This document shows, piece by piece, positions 1-9,098 of a DNA stretch of 34,139 bases. The translations under genes were made by a program, and so were the position numbers. The notes under the pieces are model-generated. The model was not told the DNA's origin, made no database searches, and saw only the letters and a program-made list of their open reading frames with translations. Source of the stretch: Thermomicrobiales bacterium (GTDB taxonomy: Bacteria; Chloroflexota; Chloroflexia; Thermomicrobiales; UBA6265); contig JADLGF010000191.1 of NCBI GenBank assembly GCA_020849415.1, positions 1 through 34,139 on the forward strand, given 5' to 3'. Each line of letters starts with the position of its first letter. The first letter of the stretch is position 1.

Positions 1-919
1 TCCGGTGTCCATCGTAGTGAATGACGATCGTGCCGTAGCCGTAGCCATCGAGCACGTTACCTTCGCCGAGGTTGCTCCAGATAGTCCGCTGCATCTCGTT
101 CTTGGAACGATCGCTGATCAGCCGGTCATCGCCGAAGAAATGCGCGCTGCCGAACTTGACCATGTCCTCGGCGGTGGAATAGAAGCCGGTCGCGGCGGAC
201 ATGGCGCGGGTATCGACGTGCCCGAGTTCCTTGCGTGTTTCGCGGGAGCCAAGCCCGCTGTGCGCGCCCGCGTATTCACCAAGCCGGTTCGGGTCGAGTT
301 CGGGACCGGTGTTCTTCAGTCCGAGCTTCCGGACGATCGATTCGATCGTGAATTCGTTGAACGTGCTGCCGGCCGCGGCGCCGATGATCATGCCGAGCAG
401 CGAAAAACCGATGTTTGTGTACTTGAACGTCGCTTCCGGCTGCCGCACCGCGCCCTCCTCGAGGGCGATGCGCATGAGTTCGCTATCGTCCGGGAAGGGA
501 AACGTATGCGCCCAGAAGTTGGCATCCACCCCGTCGCGGATAACGCCGCCGGTTTGGGACACGAGTTCCCGTACGGTGACATCGGCGAGCGGTGATCCCG
601 CTTCCTTCAGTTGAGGAATCCACTGACCGGCGGTGTCATCGAGCCGGAGCTTGCCCGCCTCCACGAGTTGCATCATCGCGGTGGCGGCGAAGGTTTTGGA
701 GTGCGATGCAACCCGGAAGAGGTGTGAGGTCGTCAGCGCCTCGCCCGTTTCGATGTTCGAAAATCCGTACGCCTTGCTGAACTGGAGTTTGCCGTCGAAC
801 CAGACCGCAACCTGGGCGCCGGGAGTCCGCAGTTTCCAAACGCGGTACTCGAGCCAGGTATCGACGTAGCTGAGCGCATCTTTCATGTGATCGATCGCGG
901 TGGGGGAGGCGGTTGTCAC
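1..919 (-). CDS. Serine hydrolase, beta-lactamase (class C / esterase) family, 3' end outside window
   Basis: Reading leftwards from a GTG at 919, 306 codons are open to the window edge. The product resembles the class C beta-lactamase / penicillin-binding-protein-like esterases, which use an acylated serine to hydrolyse amide or ester bonds. Visible motifs are S-H-S-K (SxxK nucleophile motif) in the context RVASHSKTFAA, and the Y-T-N (YxN) motif in FKYTNIGFSLLG. The third motif (HxG/KTG) would lie beyond base 1. I chose GTG 919 because GGAG sits seven bases upstream and a stop codon lies just before it; an internal ATG at 886 is the alternative. I see no signal peptide, so it may be cytoplasmic. 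It is transcribed divergently from the 1090 gene. The substrate cannot be inferred. Confidence 0.85.
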   Translation of the reverse strand, partial: MTTASPTAIDHMKDALSYVDTWLEYRVWKLRTPGAQVAVWFDGKLQFSKAYGFSNIETGEALTTSHLFRVASHSKTFAATAMMQLVEAGKLRLDDTAGQWIPQLKEAGSPLADVTVRELVSQTGGVIRDGVDANFWAHTFPFPDDSELMRIALEEGAVRQPEATFKYTNIGFSLLGMIIGAAAGSTFNEFTIESIVRKLGLKNTGPELDPNRLGEYAGAHSGLGSRETRKELGHVDTRAMSAATGFYSTAEDMVKFGSAHFFGDDRLISDRSKNEMQRTIWSNLGEGNVLDGYGYGTIVIHYDGHR

Positions 920-1089
920 GGGCAGGCTCCATGTGATTCACGCGAACGCCGGGCCATCCTCGCCTCAACCAGGCAGAGCCGGCTGATTGCAGCGTATCGG
1001 AGATGCTCGCAACCCGCCAATGGCCCGGGCGAACGCGTCGCGGGTTCGCTATCCTGATGGCGTATCCGACCGTAGCCAGAGGGTGGGCC

Positions 1090-1647
1090 ATGACATCCGG
1101 AGCCCGAATCGAACCGATCGAGCGCGCCACGGGCCGGACCTGGCAATGGTGGCTCGATTTCATGACGTCGATCGGCGCCGAGCAGCTCGATCACGCGGCG
1201 ATCGCACTCCGCGTGGAAGAAGAGCTCCGGGGAGAAATCGAGAGTGCGGCCTGGTGGGCACAGGGGATCACCGTCGCCTGGGAGCAGCAAAGCGGCCGGC
1301 GGCTGCCCGGTCAGCGTGCAGATGGCACCTTCCAGACCAGCATTAGCAAGACGACCGGACTCGATATGCAGGCACTGGCCGAGGCCTGGAGGACGTTCGC
1401 CTCGAGCGATGCCGCTGTGCAGGCTCAGATTTCGGCCGAGCCGCGTCACAGCGGCACCGAAAAACGCATCAACTGGCGCACCAAGGGAAGGGATGGCGTT
1501 GCAATCACCATCAGCAGCGAACCCAGAAAAGGCGGAGGATCGGCACTCGTCGTGCAGGTTGTCGGCAATCCATCTCCGGAAGCGAACAGCACCACGAAGG
1601 CAACGTGGTCGGCTATCTTGTCCCGTTTCATCGCGACGATCCAATAG
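1090..1647 (+). CDS. DUF4287 / SRPBCC-like protein
   Basis: This is a 185-aa protein. Its first half has the pattern of the DUF4287 domain often found fused to AHSA1/SRPBCC domains: T-G-R-T-W-Q-W-W near residue 15, a central WWAQG segment, then GQRADGTFQTSISKT. The second half (about residues 115-185) looks like a shortened START/SRPBCC barrel. Such proteins bind small hydrophobic ligands, but no specific role is established. I preferred the ATG at 1090 over in-frame starts further upstream because the recognisable domain begins right after it and a GGGTGG stretch precedes it. There is no signal peptide or membrane segment. It diverges from the serine hydrolase gene to its left, and no operon partner follows. 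Confidence 0.7.
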   Translation: MTSGARIEPIERATGRTWQWWLDFMTSIGAEQLDHAAIALRVEEELRGEIESAAWWAQGITVAWEQQSGRRLPGQRADGTFQTSISKTTGLDMQALAEAWRTFASSDAAVQAQISAEPRHSGTEKRINWRTKGRDGVAITISSEPRKGGGSALVVQVVGNPSPEANSTTKATWSAILSRFIATIQ

Positions 1648-2230
1648 CTTGACAATCGCAACACATGTTCTTTTCACGCATGTGAACAACCAACTCAAAT
1701 CTTTAGCGCGCGATCTCCTTGGGGACCCATGGAGAATGCCTCGACGCGCCAGGGTAAAAAATAAACGGCTGAAGGTTCCAAGGCAGTTTTGAAGTCGTGC
1801 TCCCCAAGCCCGTGGAGTGTGAGCGCACCGCTCTGACCGCTCGTGTCAGGGGATCGGGAAGGGCGCCATGGCAAGCATCGCGGGCGGGTCGCATCGTTGT
1901 CCCGGTCGCATTCAGTGCTTGACATGTGAGAAGCAGGGAACGGGATGCTTCATGCAGAGAAGCAAAACACTCCGGGTTCGTGTCGGGGACAGGGATGGGA
2001 ATCGGGCGGGATACCCCAGGAATTCCGCCCGATGCACTACCTGAAGGTCTACGGACTTTTGACGAGCGAGTCCGGCGGTCCAAGGGCACCGAGGATGCGT
2101 TTCTCGGCCGGACACCGGATGCGACTGGACGGGCATCCTCCAGTCAGCCGGTTGCGAAACAGACCCGGCGTTTGCTGCGTATACTCCGTGGAGCAGTCAT
2201 GATCGGACGCGATGCTTCAGAGGAGTTTGC
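1648..2230. other. Long intergenic region, no convincing gene
   Basis: About 580 bases separate the SRPBCC-like gene from the exporter. Short open frames exist in several phases, but none shows a recognisable domain or a good start with a ribosome site. A small inverted repeat lies just after the upstream gene: TTCAC at 1673-1677 with GTGAA at 1682-1686, nested with CACATG and CATGTG. A much stronger hairpin lies at 2001-2033. A TATACT at 2180-2185 could be a -10 element for the exporter, but I see no matching -35. Confidence 0.5.
2001..2033. repeat. Strong inverted repeat / hairpin in noncoding DNA
   Basis: ATCGGGCGGGAT (2001-2012) pairs with ATTCCGCCCGAT (2022-2033), giving a 12-bp stem with one G-T pair and a 9-base loop. 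No T-run follows on either strand, so it is not a classic intrinsic terminator. It could be a structured RNA element or a protein-binding palindrome. Confidence 0.6.
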
Positions 2231-2287
2231 AAGACGAACGCGCCCGCGGCCCCGGAATCCCCTTCGGGGCCCTCCTATAAATCGGTT

Positions 2288-3661
2288 TTGAAACAACCGA
2301 ACGTTCGGACGCTGGCGATCTCGCGCATGTCCGCGATGATGGCGGGTTCGACGCTTTCGTACGGCGTCATGGTCTTCATGGCCACGCTTGGCGCGAGCCA
2401 ACTCCAGATCTCGACCGCGAACGCGACTGCCTACCTGGCGGCGTTGATATTCGGTCTGCAGGGCGGGATGGTGGCGGATTCCGCCCCAAAGCGGACGATT
2501 CTTGCGATCGGATTCAGCGTCCAGGCGCTGCTCTGCTTGCTGGTACCCCTTTTCCTCAGCACGAATTTTGGCCCAATGCTGATGCTGATCTTTTTCGCCA
2601 GTGCGATCGCGCAGGTCGTGTCTCCCGGCCTGAAGGCTATCGTCGCCATCGTCGCCACCCCGGATGAAGTCGCGACCACCGGCGCGCTGGTGGCCGTGGT
2701 CGGCTCGATCGGATCAGCCATCGGGGCGTCATTCGTCGCTCCGCTGCTGATCAATCTGAGCGGAATCAACGCTGTGCTGGCCGCGGCCGCCGTTCTCTAC
2801 CTCCTCGGAGCCGTTCGCATCCTGAAGCTGCCGGATCATCACACCGAGCGTGGAAAGGGCACCTTCGCGGCAATTGCCGGCGTTGACTGGAAGCCGCGCG
2901 CGCTCTCCCTGCGCTATAACGCGGAGTGGATCGTGGCCCATCCGGCCATCGCATCGATGTTGCTGGTCGGCATTCTCTGCACGGCGCTGTTCGAGGGGTT
3001 GAATTCGCTGCTGCCGGTGTATGTCCGGGATGTGCTGAACGCGAATCCGGCGAATGCCATCTACATTTTCGCTCCCGCCGGAATCGGGTTCCTGCTGGGG
3101 GCCCTGGGAGGACCGCGGCTCATCTACTGGTTCGGAGAACGAACCCTCCTGTTCGTTTCGCTCGGGTTCATGGTCGCCGGCGCGGCGCTGCTCGGAGTGA
3201 TCAAACTGGTCGCGCCCGTACTCGCGGTGATCAGCCCGCTGCGGTTGCTGGAGCCCTTCGGCATTGAGCTGAGTGACCTGATCCTGGCCGCCGGCGTTGT
3301 TACGCTCCCCGCGAATTTCGGGTCGACCGCCGCCGGTCAGGCCGTTCAGGTGTATATCAATCGCCGGGTGCCGGCGGCCGAGCAGGGCGGTATCTTCGGT
3401 CTGGAGCAGGTTCAACAGAACGCCTTCAATCTTGTCGCGGTGTTCCTGCTCGGCGTGGTTGCGACCTTCACCGGACCAGCCTACATCTTCCTGGTCGCTC
3501 CGCTGATTGTTGCATCGGTCGTGTTGCTGCTTGTTCGCTATAGCCTGAGTCGCGCCGGCAATGAGGTGCGCACAGGCGACGCCACCAGCTTTCTGTTCGA
3601 TCGGCGGGACGAGGAAGATATGGTGGATACCCCCGGTAATGGGGCGAACCGCGAATCCTGA
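2288..3661 (+). CDS. Major facilitator superfamily exporter (MFS_3-like)
   Basis: A 457-aa integral membrane protein of about twelve hydrophobic segments, in the pattern of MFS_3-type drug/siderophore exporters. A short basic loop with GGMVADSAPKR after the second segment is the usual MFS motif A region. The C-terminus is charged and cytoplasmic-like. The start is uncertain. TTG at 2288 is the first accepted start codon but has no ribosome site. The frame stays open upstream, and the extra residues (A-P-rich, then SYKSVLKQPNVRTLAIS) look like a normal MFS N-terminus. The best ribosome site, AGGAG at 2221-2225, precedes an AAG codon (2231-2233) where ATG would be expected. ATG 2327 would cut into the first membrane segment. 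The substrate is unknown. Confidence 0.85.
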   Translation: MKQPNVRTLAISRMSAMMAGSTLSYGVMVFMATLGASQLQISTANATAYLAALIFGLQGGMVADSAPKRTILAIGFSVQALLCLLVPLFLSTNFGPMLMLIFFASAIAQVVSPGLKAIVAIVATPDEVATTGALVAVVGSIGSAIGASFVAPLLINLSGINAVLAAAAVLYLLGAVRILKLPDHHTERGKGTFAAIAGVDWKPRALSLRYNAEWIVAHPAIASMLLVGILCTALFEGLNSLLPVYVRDVLNANPANAIYIFAPAGIGFLLGALGGPRLIYWFGERTLLFVSLGFMVAGAALLGVIKLVAPVLAVISPLRLLEPFGIELSDLILAAGVVTLPANFGSTAAGQAVQVYINRRVPAAEQGGIFGLEQVQQNAFNLVAVFLLGVVATFTGPAYIFLVAPLIVASVVLLLVRYSLSRAGNEVRTGDATSFLFDRRDEEDMVDTPGNGANRES

Positions 3662-3673
3662 TGCGATTCGCCC
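3642..3673 (+). terminator. Possible terminator hairpin at the exporter stop codon
   Basis: GGGCGAA (3642-3648) and TTCGCCC (3667-3673) form the outer stem, with a further three-base pairing inside. The hairpin spans the stop codon of the exporter. It lacks a clear T-run, so termination is only suggested. Confidence 0.35.
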
Positions 3674-3746
3674 GCCGCTGACCGTCCGGTGTCCGTTTCG
3701 AGCGGTGGCGTTCGACTCACGTTGATTCGAGCCACGGGTACACGCT

Positions 3747-4202
3747 GTGGACGCACACTCGAACAAATCGGCACTTGTATCGCCACCCTTGGTAGAGATC
3801 GAACGTCTCGCCCACCAGTCGCGGCTACTGCAAGTCGACACCGCCCTTGCTGTGGAAGATGAGAGGCCAATGAGGAGCTTGCGTCGTCGTCTCGACCCAC
3901 AGACCATCCAGGAACTCGTCACTCGGTACAGTGCAGGAGAGACGTCGGTCAGCCTGAGCACCGAGCCTGGAATCTCGAAATGCGGGCTCATTCGGCTCCT
4001 GCGTGTCGAGGGAGTGACGTTGAGGAAGCAACCCATCACCTCAGAATATGCCAAGCGAGCGGTGTGACTCTATGAAAACGGCATGTCGATTGCTGAAATT
4101 GTCGAGGAGATCGGCTATTCCTACAGCACAGTGCGCAAGTCGCTCTTCGAAGCAAAGCGCTTGTGGCGCTTAGTCTTGGGGGATGAATTTCTGACTTCAT
4201 AA
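3747..4202 (+). pseudogene. Resolvase-tail-like helix-turn-helix protein, copy 1, broken by an in-frame TGA
   Basis: From GTG 3747 the frame reads 106 codons to a TGA at 4065-4067, then continues open in the same frame to TAA at 4200-4202. The part before the stop holds one helix-turn-helix (RRLDPQTIQELVTRYSAGE..., through GLIRLLRVEGV). The part after it holds a second one (LYENGMSIAEIVEEIGYSYSTVRKSL). The same two-HTH layout is common in small proteins related to the DNA-binding tail of serine recombinases. The junction reads KRAV-stop-LYENG, where homologues usually have an arginine, so CGA to TGA is the simplest lesion. A second, shorter copy follows at 4355. The first half alone could still make a 106-aa protein. 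Confidence 0.65.
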
Positions 4203-4354
4203 ATTGTGGTGTTCGCCACCGACTTGGAGGACAGAATCTCTGATGAAAATGTCCTGCATCTGAATAAACACTCAGCGGTGAGACCTTCTCCATTTAAAGT
4301 CGATCCGCTGTCTTTATTGAGCATTGGTTCGAGTAGCGGCGTATAAGGAATATT

Positions 4355-4585
4355 TTGGTACACCGTGTGGACGCGCACTCAAGAAATTGGGGAGGAGCGC
4401 TGCTGCCACCAACCGTTGATGAGTTGGAGAGGCTCGCCAGGCAGGCGCGAATGGTGAAATCAGAGCCTGGAGTCGATCCATCTTCACCAGTGGCACGGAG
4501 TGTACGGAGGCGGTTCACGCCTGAGATCAGACAAGCGATCATCTCCCGGTACGTGGCAGGCGAGTCGGCCAAGCGGCTGGCGCCG
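4355..4585 (+). pseudogene. Resolvase-tail-like helix-turn-helix protein, copy 2, truncated by IS insertion
   Basis: This frame is a diverged duplicate of the gene at 3747. Both start with a VH-x-VDAHS stretch, then share PP-x-x-x-E-x-ERLA-x-Q-x-R, and both have R-R-R-(L/F) followed by a YxAGE turn. The upstream DNA also matches (GGTACAC...TGTGGACGC and CACTC in both). Similarity stops at the turn of the first HTH, exactly where the left end of the IS5-like element begins (4586). No continuation of the gene is recognisable to the right of the element. It is therefore a 5' fragment, probably inactive. Confidence 0.6.
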
Positions 4586-5414
4586 GTTATGCACGTTGGG
4601 AGCCGGTGGCGTACGCTGTGCCACATGGACACACCAAGCCGCCCCGGCTACCCTCCGATATCACCGGTGACGACGAATGGGCGTTTCTCGCTCCCTAACT
4701 GACCTTGATGCGGGACGATGCGCCGCAACGGACGCCCTCCCTGCGCGAACTCTTCAACGGCCCGCGGTACATTGCCCGGTCTGGTCTTCAGTGGCGCTTC
4801 GTGCCGGCCGATCTCCCGCCGACGCTGGATCGCGGCCGATGTCTTTAGTACGATCGTGTCCGATCTGCGGGAGCTGATTCGGATCGGGAGCGGGGGGATT
4901 CCTTAGCCGACCGCGGTGATTCTTGATAGCCTGACGCTGCAAAGCACTCCGGAAAGCGGGCATCGAGGCGGTTCGGACGGGGCCAAACGCCGCACGGTGA
5001 GCAAGGTCCACCTGCCCGTCGATACCCCTGGACACCTGCTGGCGCTGCAGGTGACGCCGGCCAATGAGGAGGATCGCGGCCAGGTCGCCGAACTCGCCGC
5101 CGCCGTGCGGGCGGAAACCGGGGCAACGGTCACCCTGGCGTATGTCGATGCCGGCTACACCGGAGCGGCGGCGCAGACGGCCGCGGCGGCTGAGGGCATA
5201 GCGCTGGCGGTCATCAAGCTGCCGGACGTCAAGCGGGGATTTGTCCGTTTGCCGCGCCGATGGGTGGCCGAGCGGGACTTCGCCTGAACGAGTCGATTCC
5301 GTCAGTTGGCCCGGGATCAGGAGCATCTGGCGGACGTGCTGGAAGGCTTTCACCTGATTGCCTCTACGATGATCATGTGGAACCAAGCTTTCCCCGTTCT
5401 GTGAAGTGCATAAC
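4586..5414 (+). mobile_element. Degenerate IS5-family insertion sequence, 829 bp, with 9-bp terminal inverted repeats
   Basis: GTTATGCAC at 4586-4594 is the exact inverse of GTGCATAAC at 5406-5414, and the pair brackets the transposase remains. The 829-bp length fits small IS5-group elements. I see no clear target-site duplication, so the flanks have drifted or the true ends differ by a few bases. The left end interrupts the second HTH gene copy. The transposase is broken in several places, so the element cannot move on its own. Confidence 0.7.
4625..5404 (+). pseudogene. IS5-family DDE transposase, multiply disrupted
   Basis: The protein can be pieced together from ATG 4625 to TGA 5402-5404. 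The N-terminal part has DITGDDEWAFLAP and ARSGLQWRFVPADLP. The catalytic core keeps the DDE residues: Asp in [15 protein letters not shown], Asp in YVDAGYTG, and Glu in [10 protein letters not shown]. Lesions I can see are a one-base frameshift near 4655, TAA at 4696-4698, a small deletion near 4815 where the PPW...RW segment should be, TAG at 4904-4906, and TGA at 5285-5287 replacing the tryptophan of the usual ER-x-FAW motif. The longest intact stretch is 4916-5287. This is an old, inactive copy. Confidence 0.8.
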
Positions 5415-5694
5415 AGCCTCTCGCGACGGATGACGAACCCCAAAACTGATTGCGGATGTGCCGTCGAGATTGGAGCCGGCTCAAGCGAGGAGACTCGCAA
5501 TAATCCGTCTACGGTGGATGGGCGTTGCGCGGAGACTCTTCGCATACGCTCCGGGTGACGGCCCATTTCATTGATCCAGCCGGCCAGTACGGGTGAACTC
5601 CACATTCGGGTATCCAGGTCTGACTTTCGAAGCAGCATGGGATTCCGGGGGTCCGATTGCGACGGGCTATTGATCAGGCGGAGATGAGGAATCG

Positions 5695-8349
5695 CTATCC
5701 CGGCCCAGGCTGGGCAATACCCTGGGCGATCGCGCTCGCTAACGCGCCCGTACGGGTGGTAGCGCCCAGTTTCTGTATCAGCCGTGCCACGTGACCTTCA
5801 ACGGTACGGACGCTGATGAAAAGTTCATCAGCTATCTCACGATCGCGTAGCCCCAGCATCAGCAGGTCGAGTACCTCGCGTTCACGCGGAGAGAGTGCAG
5901 TCGGAGTGGCTATCCCATCACGATCTGATGCCTGAGGATCACTGGCCGCGACCGCATCGAGCGGCGGCATGGCAAATCCACGGGTGTATAACGTGTCGAA
6001 CGCGTCCTTCCCCAAAGCACGTGAAAGTGTCCGAACATAGAGATCTCTTTGCGAGGCGGTGCCGAGCATGAGTGGCACACCAAGCGTCGCCGACATGCCT
6101 TCGGAAGCACCGAGGAGCAGCGCTGCCTGCTCCAGATCATTGCGCTCGAAGGAGATGGTTGATGCTACGCCGAGCCATTCAGCGAGCACATCCTGGCTCA
6201 GGCCCCGGCTCCGTTCCCACCGCGCCAGACTCTCGCGCTTCGCCCAATTGGCTTGATCGGCGGACCCCACCCGTGAACTGGCCATGGCATAGGCGTTCAG
6301 GATCACGCTCTCATTGAACATCACGCCCGGCTTACGATGCGCCTCAAGTGCTCGGTCCAGCGCAGCCTTCGATTCTGGCAGGCGGTCCGTGTGGAGATAG
6401 AGCACGCCCAGGAAATAGAGCGCACCGCACTCGCCCGTTACGTCACCGAGCGCGGTGTATCGTTCCAATGCGTCGAGCAAAAGTACCTGCGCAGCTTCGT
6501 ATCGTCCAAGGCTCTTGGCCGTTCCTCCGAGCGCATAAATCGCATGCGCTTCGGCGAGTCGGTCTCCCGCCTGACGGGCGAGCGCGAGCGCGGCGGAGTT
6601 GTGCTCCCATGCGATGGTGAACTGCCCTTGCCGCCGCCGCTTGCGTCCAATCGTCATATGGGCTTTGAGCGCCACGGCAACCGGGACACCATTGTCGATC
6701 GCCAAACCGCGAGCCAGCCACGATACCGCCTCGTCGTGGGTGCCGCGTTGTTCCCAATACGAGTGCATCGCCACGGCGAGCAGCAACATGCGATGACTGT
6801 CGCCGACGGATTCGAGCCACCCCAGCGCGGCACGAACGTTGTCTTGCTCGGCTTCCACCGCCATCAATCGCCAGAGGTTTTCAGAGGTCACCTCCGGGGT
6901 ATATCCCCAACCGTCGAATGATCCCCGGACGAGATCGAGCGTCCAACTCGCATGGCGTTCATGGGCGATCTGGTCGTCGCCACTCGCTACGGCTTGTTCC
7001 TGACCGTACGCACGGATAGTCTCAAGCATTTCAAATCTGTACTGTTGGTCGTCTCGATCAACCCGACGCACAAGGCTCTTGTCGATCAGGGACGCGATGA
7101 TATCGAGGAACAGCTCCAGTCTATTGTCGGCACTGGCGACGTCCTGTTCATCGTCCGCCGAGTCGCCGAACGCGACATACGCCCCGGCGTCTTCGGTGAA
7201 TCCTCCGGTGAAAACAGCCAGCCGGCGAGCAACCTGCTGTTCCAGAGGGTTTAGCAGGTCGAAGCTCCAGGCGATGGCATCGCGCATGGTGCGGTGGCGA
7301 GGTGGAGCATCGCGTGGGCCGGTGGTCAGGACATTGAGCTGATGATCAAGCCGATCACGCAGCACCGTGAGCGGCATGGAAGGGACCCGCGCCGCCGCAA
7401 GCTCGATCGCCAGCGGTAACCCGTCAACCAGTCGGCAGATATCCACTACGACCGGGGCCGTACTCTCGTTGAGCCTGAAATCGGGCACCATCGCTTCAGC
7501 GCGATCAACGAAGAGACGCACAGCCGGCGATTGTTCGGCCAATGCCAGTGTCGTCGGTTGCCCGGATTCAGGGAGTTCCAGTCGAGGAACAGGCAAGGCA
7601 TGTTCGGCCGCCAGCCGCAGCCGCGTGCGACTGGTTACCAGCATCGAGACGCCAGGGCAGGCGTCCAGCAAGCTCGCTAATCCCGGCCCGGCTTCGACCA
7701 CCTGCTCGAAATTGTCGAGGACCAGTAAACCACGCCGATCCGACCAGAACGTTTGTATGGCATCGTGCGATGACTGACCGTCGAGAACCTGGACCCCCAG
7801 ACTGGTAGCGATCGCATCGGAAACCAATGTTGCGTCGGTTACGCCCGCGAGCGGAACGAACCAGACGCCGTCATCGAACTCTTCGCTCATGGCGGCGGCA
7901 ATGCTGATCGCAAGGCGCGTCTTGCCAACGCCGCCGGGGCCCGTCAGCGTCACGAGGCGCACACCCGGTCGTCGCAACAAAGCTGTTCCGATGGAAACCT
8001 CATCTTCTCGGCTGATGAGTGAGGTGGATGGACGCGGCAGATGGCCCTTGCTCGCCTTCGCCTTCCCGCCTGAAGCCGGATTTCCCTCAGTGACGGTTGC
8101 CTCGGCGCTCTTTTCCTGGGTGCGAGGGTACATTTTCCTGGCCCGTTGCTGGTGCCAGGCTTCGAGTTGTGGCTGAGCTATAGCAAAAACACCATGCTGT
8201 TTTTCAGCGACGAGCGCGCCACTTGAAATGGCACGACGAATAGTTCGCTCGTTCACCCCGACGTGTGCGGCCGCTTCCTGGGCGGTCATGGTGGCCGGCA
8301 GCGCCTCCTGTCCGGTGTCCGGTGTTCGCTGAGAGCCGGAAGACGTCAT
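5695..8349 (-). CDS. LuxR-family STAND transcriptional regulator with an N-terminal excisionase-like HTH
   Basis: An 884-aa regulator. Residues about 21-70 form an excisionase/MerR-like HTH ([20 protein letters not shown]). A linker follows, then an NB-ARC-type ATPase with Walker A GPGGVGKT at 137-144 and Walker [10 protein letters not shown] near residue 205. Next is a long helical, TPR-like region with many AL/EA repeats. The last ~65 residues are a LuxR HTH ([15 protein letters not shown] ... [15 protein letters not shown]). STAND proteins of this type (MalT-like) switch on with ATP and a ligand. I chose ATG 8349 because GAGG lies seven bases upstream; an ATG at 8448 would add 33 residues of unlikely sequence. 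It is divergent from the exported-protein operon and could control it, but no operator is identified. Confidence 0.85.
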   Translation of the reverse strand: MTSSGSQRTPDTGQEALPATMTAQEAAAHVGVNERTIRRAISSGALVAEKQHGVFAIAQPQLEAWHQQRARKMYPRTQEKSAEATVTEGNPASGGKAKASKGHLPRPSTSLISREDEVSIGTALLRRPGVRLVTLTGPGGVGKTRLAISIAAAMSEEFDDGVWFVPLAGVTDATLVSDAIATSLGVQVLDGQSSHDAIQTFWSDRRGLLVLDNFEQVVEAGPGLASLLDACPGVSMLVTSRTRLRLAAEHALPVPRLELPESGQPTTLALAEQSPAVRLFVDRAEAMVPDFRLNESTAPVVVDICRLVDGLPLAIELAAARVPSMPLTVLRDRLDHQLNVLTTGPRDAPPRHRTMRDAIAWSFDLLNPLEQQVARRLAVFTGGFTEDAGAYVAFGDSADDEQDVASADNRLELFLDIIASLIDKSLVRRVDRDDQQYRFEMLETIRAYGQEQAVASGDDQIAHERHASWTLDLVRGSFDGWGYTPEVTSENLWRLMAVEAEQDNVRAALGWLESVGDSHRMLLLAVAMHSYWEQRGTHDEAVSWLARGLAIDNGVPVAVALKAHMTIGRKRRRQGQFTIAWEHNSAALALARQAGDRLAEAHAIYALGGTAKSLGRYEAAQVLLLDALERYTALGDVTGECGALYFLGVLYLHTDRLPESKAALDRALEAHRKPGVMFNESVILNAYAMASSRVGSADQANWAKRESLARWERSRGLSQDVLAEWLGVASTISFERNDLEQAALLLGASEGMSATLGVPLMLGTASQRDLYVRTLSRALGKDAFDTLYTRGFAMPPLDAVAASDPQASDRDGIATPTALSPREREVLDLLMLGLRDREIADELFISVRTVEGHVARLIQKLGATTRTGALASAIAQGIAQPGPG

Positions 8350-8654
8350 GCCATGACCTCGTTCATCGGTTTGCAGTCTGAGGTGCCCATTCCCGATCAC
8401 CACAATCTCGCTCACTTCGAGCGCACATATGGATAAGCATGGGCACACGGATTCCTGAGTCAGGGTTGGTCACATGGCGGACGAACCCGGCCGGATCTGG
8501 CCTCTCGATTGTACGGTGTCCGGTTCGGTTTCGGGACAGGAAACAGGTAATTTCCCGCTCGTTAATCCGGGTTCCGCACTCGTAGTCTCTCCATGGGTCC
8601 CACGCCAGGTTGGCACGGATAAAGCGAGCGGATGCAGATCAAGGAGATGTGAAG
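8350..8654. promoter_or_regulatory. Divergent intergenic region between the LuxR regulator and the 8655 gene
   Basis: About 305 bases must carry the promoters of the leftward regulator and of the rightward gene run. I see no convincing -35/-10 pair. A GGTGTCCGG word occurs near 8313 and again near 8513, but it is too short and GC-rich to call an operator. Confidence 0.3.
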
Positions 8655-9002
8655 GTGTCGGCCTTGCTCATCTGTCTCCGCCACGCGGATGTCGCGACGT
8701 GGCACCACGCATTTCTCGTGAACCGGGATGTGCGGCGGGCTTATGGAGCGAGGGTCGAGCGGATTTTCTTCAATGCGGAGCACCCCGCCGAAGTGTGGGT
8801 GCTGATCGATTGGGACGATACCGCCCGGGCGCAACTCTACGCACGTTCAGACGATCTGATCGACCTGTTCGAGCAGGAAGGGGTGAACATCGAACCGAGA
8901 CTCTGGCTCCTCAATGAGATGGCCGACCCCTCGGGCGCTGGCGCGATTCCGCTTGCAAACGAGAGAGGCGTCCCACCAGACAACGGCACGGAGAGCCGCT
9001 GA
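8655..9002 (+). CDS. Small ferredoxin-like-fold (Dabb/ABM-type) protein, function unknown
   Basis: A 115-aa soluble protein starting at GTG 8655, with AAGGAG eight bases upstream; an in-frame TTG at 8610 has no ribosome site. It begins SALLICLRHADVATWHHAFL, then ARVERIFFNAEHPAEVWVLIDWDD and RSDDLIDLFEQEGV. The alternation of strands and helices, with a central WVLIDWDD strand, resembles small dimeric alpha/beta-barrel (Dabb, antibiotic-monooxygenase-like) proteins that act on or bind small molecules. No catalytic residue is diagnostic. It precedes the exported protein P1 by 96 bases and may be the first gene of that operon. The tail after residue 95 looks disordered. Confidence 0.6.
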   Translation: MSALLICLRHADVATWHHAFLVNRDVRRAYGARVERIFFNAEHPAEVWVLIDWDDTARAQLYARSDDLIDLFEQEGVNIEPRLWLLNEMADPSGAGAIPLANERGVPPDNGTESR

Positions 9003-9098
9003 GGTCCAGCGGTTCAGAGCGGACCGATCCGCTCGTATTTCCATTCCCCGATTTCTACCCGCTCCGATGAGTCACGTACCACGCAGGAGGCATTCCCG

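Noticed and set aside
1926-2291. Short overlapping plus-strand frames in the gap before the exporter
   Set aside because: No ribosome site, no domain, and the composition changes with frame. The frame also crosses the strong hairpin at 2001-2033.
2729-4054. 441-codon minus-strand frame opposite the MFS exporter and the first HTH gene
   Set aside because: The product is low in hydrophobic core and rich in R, G, Q and E. It shows no domain and mirrors the third-position GC of the exporter.
4065-4067. TGA in the HTH gene as a selenocysteine or recoded codon
   Set aside because: Homologues have arginine there rather than cysteine, no structured element follows closely, and the neighbouring IS and copy 2 are also decayed. 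A nonsense mutation is simpler.
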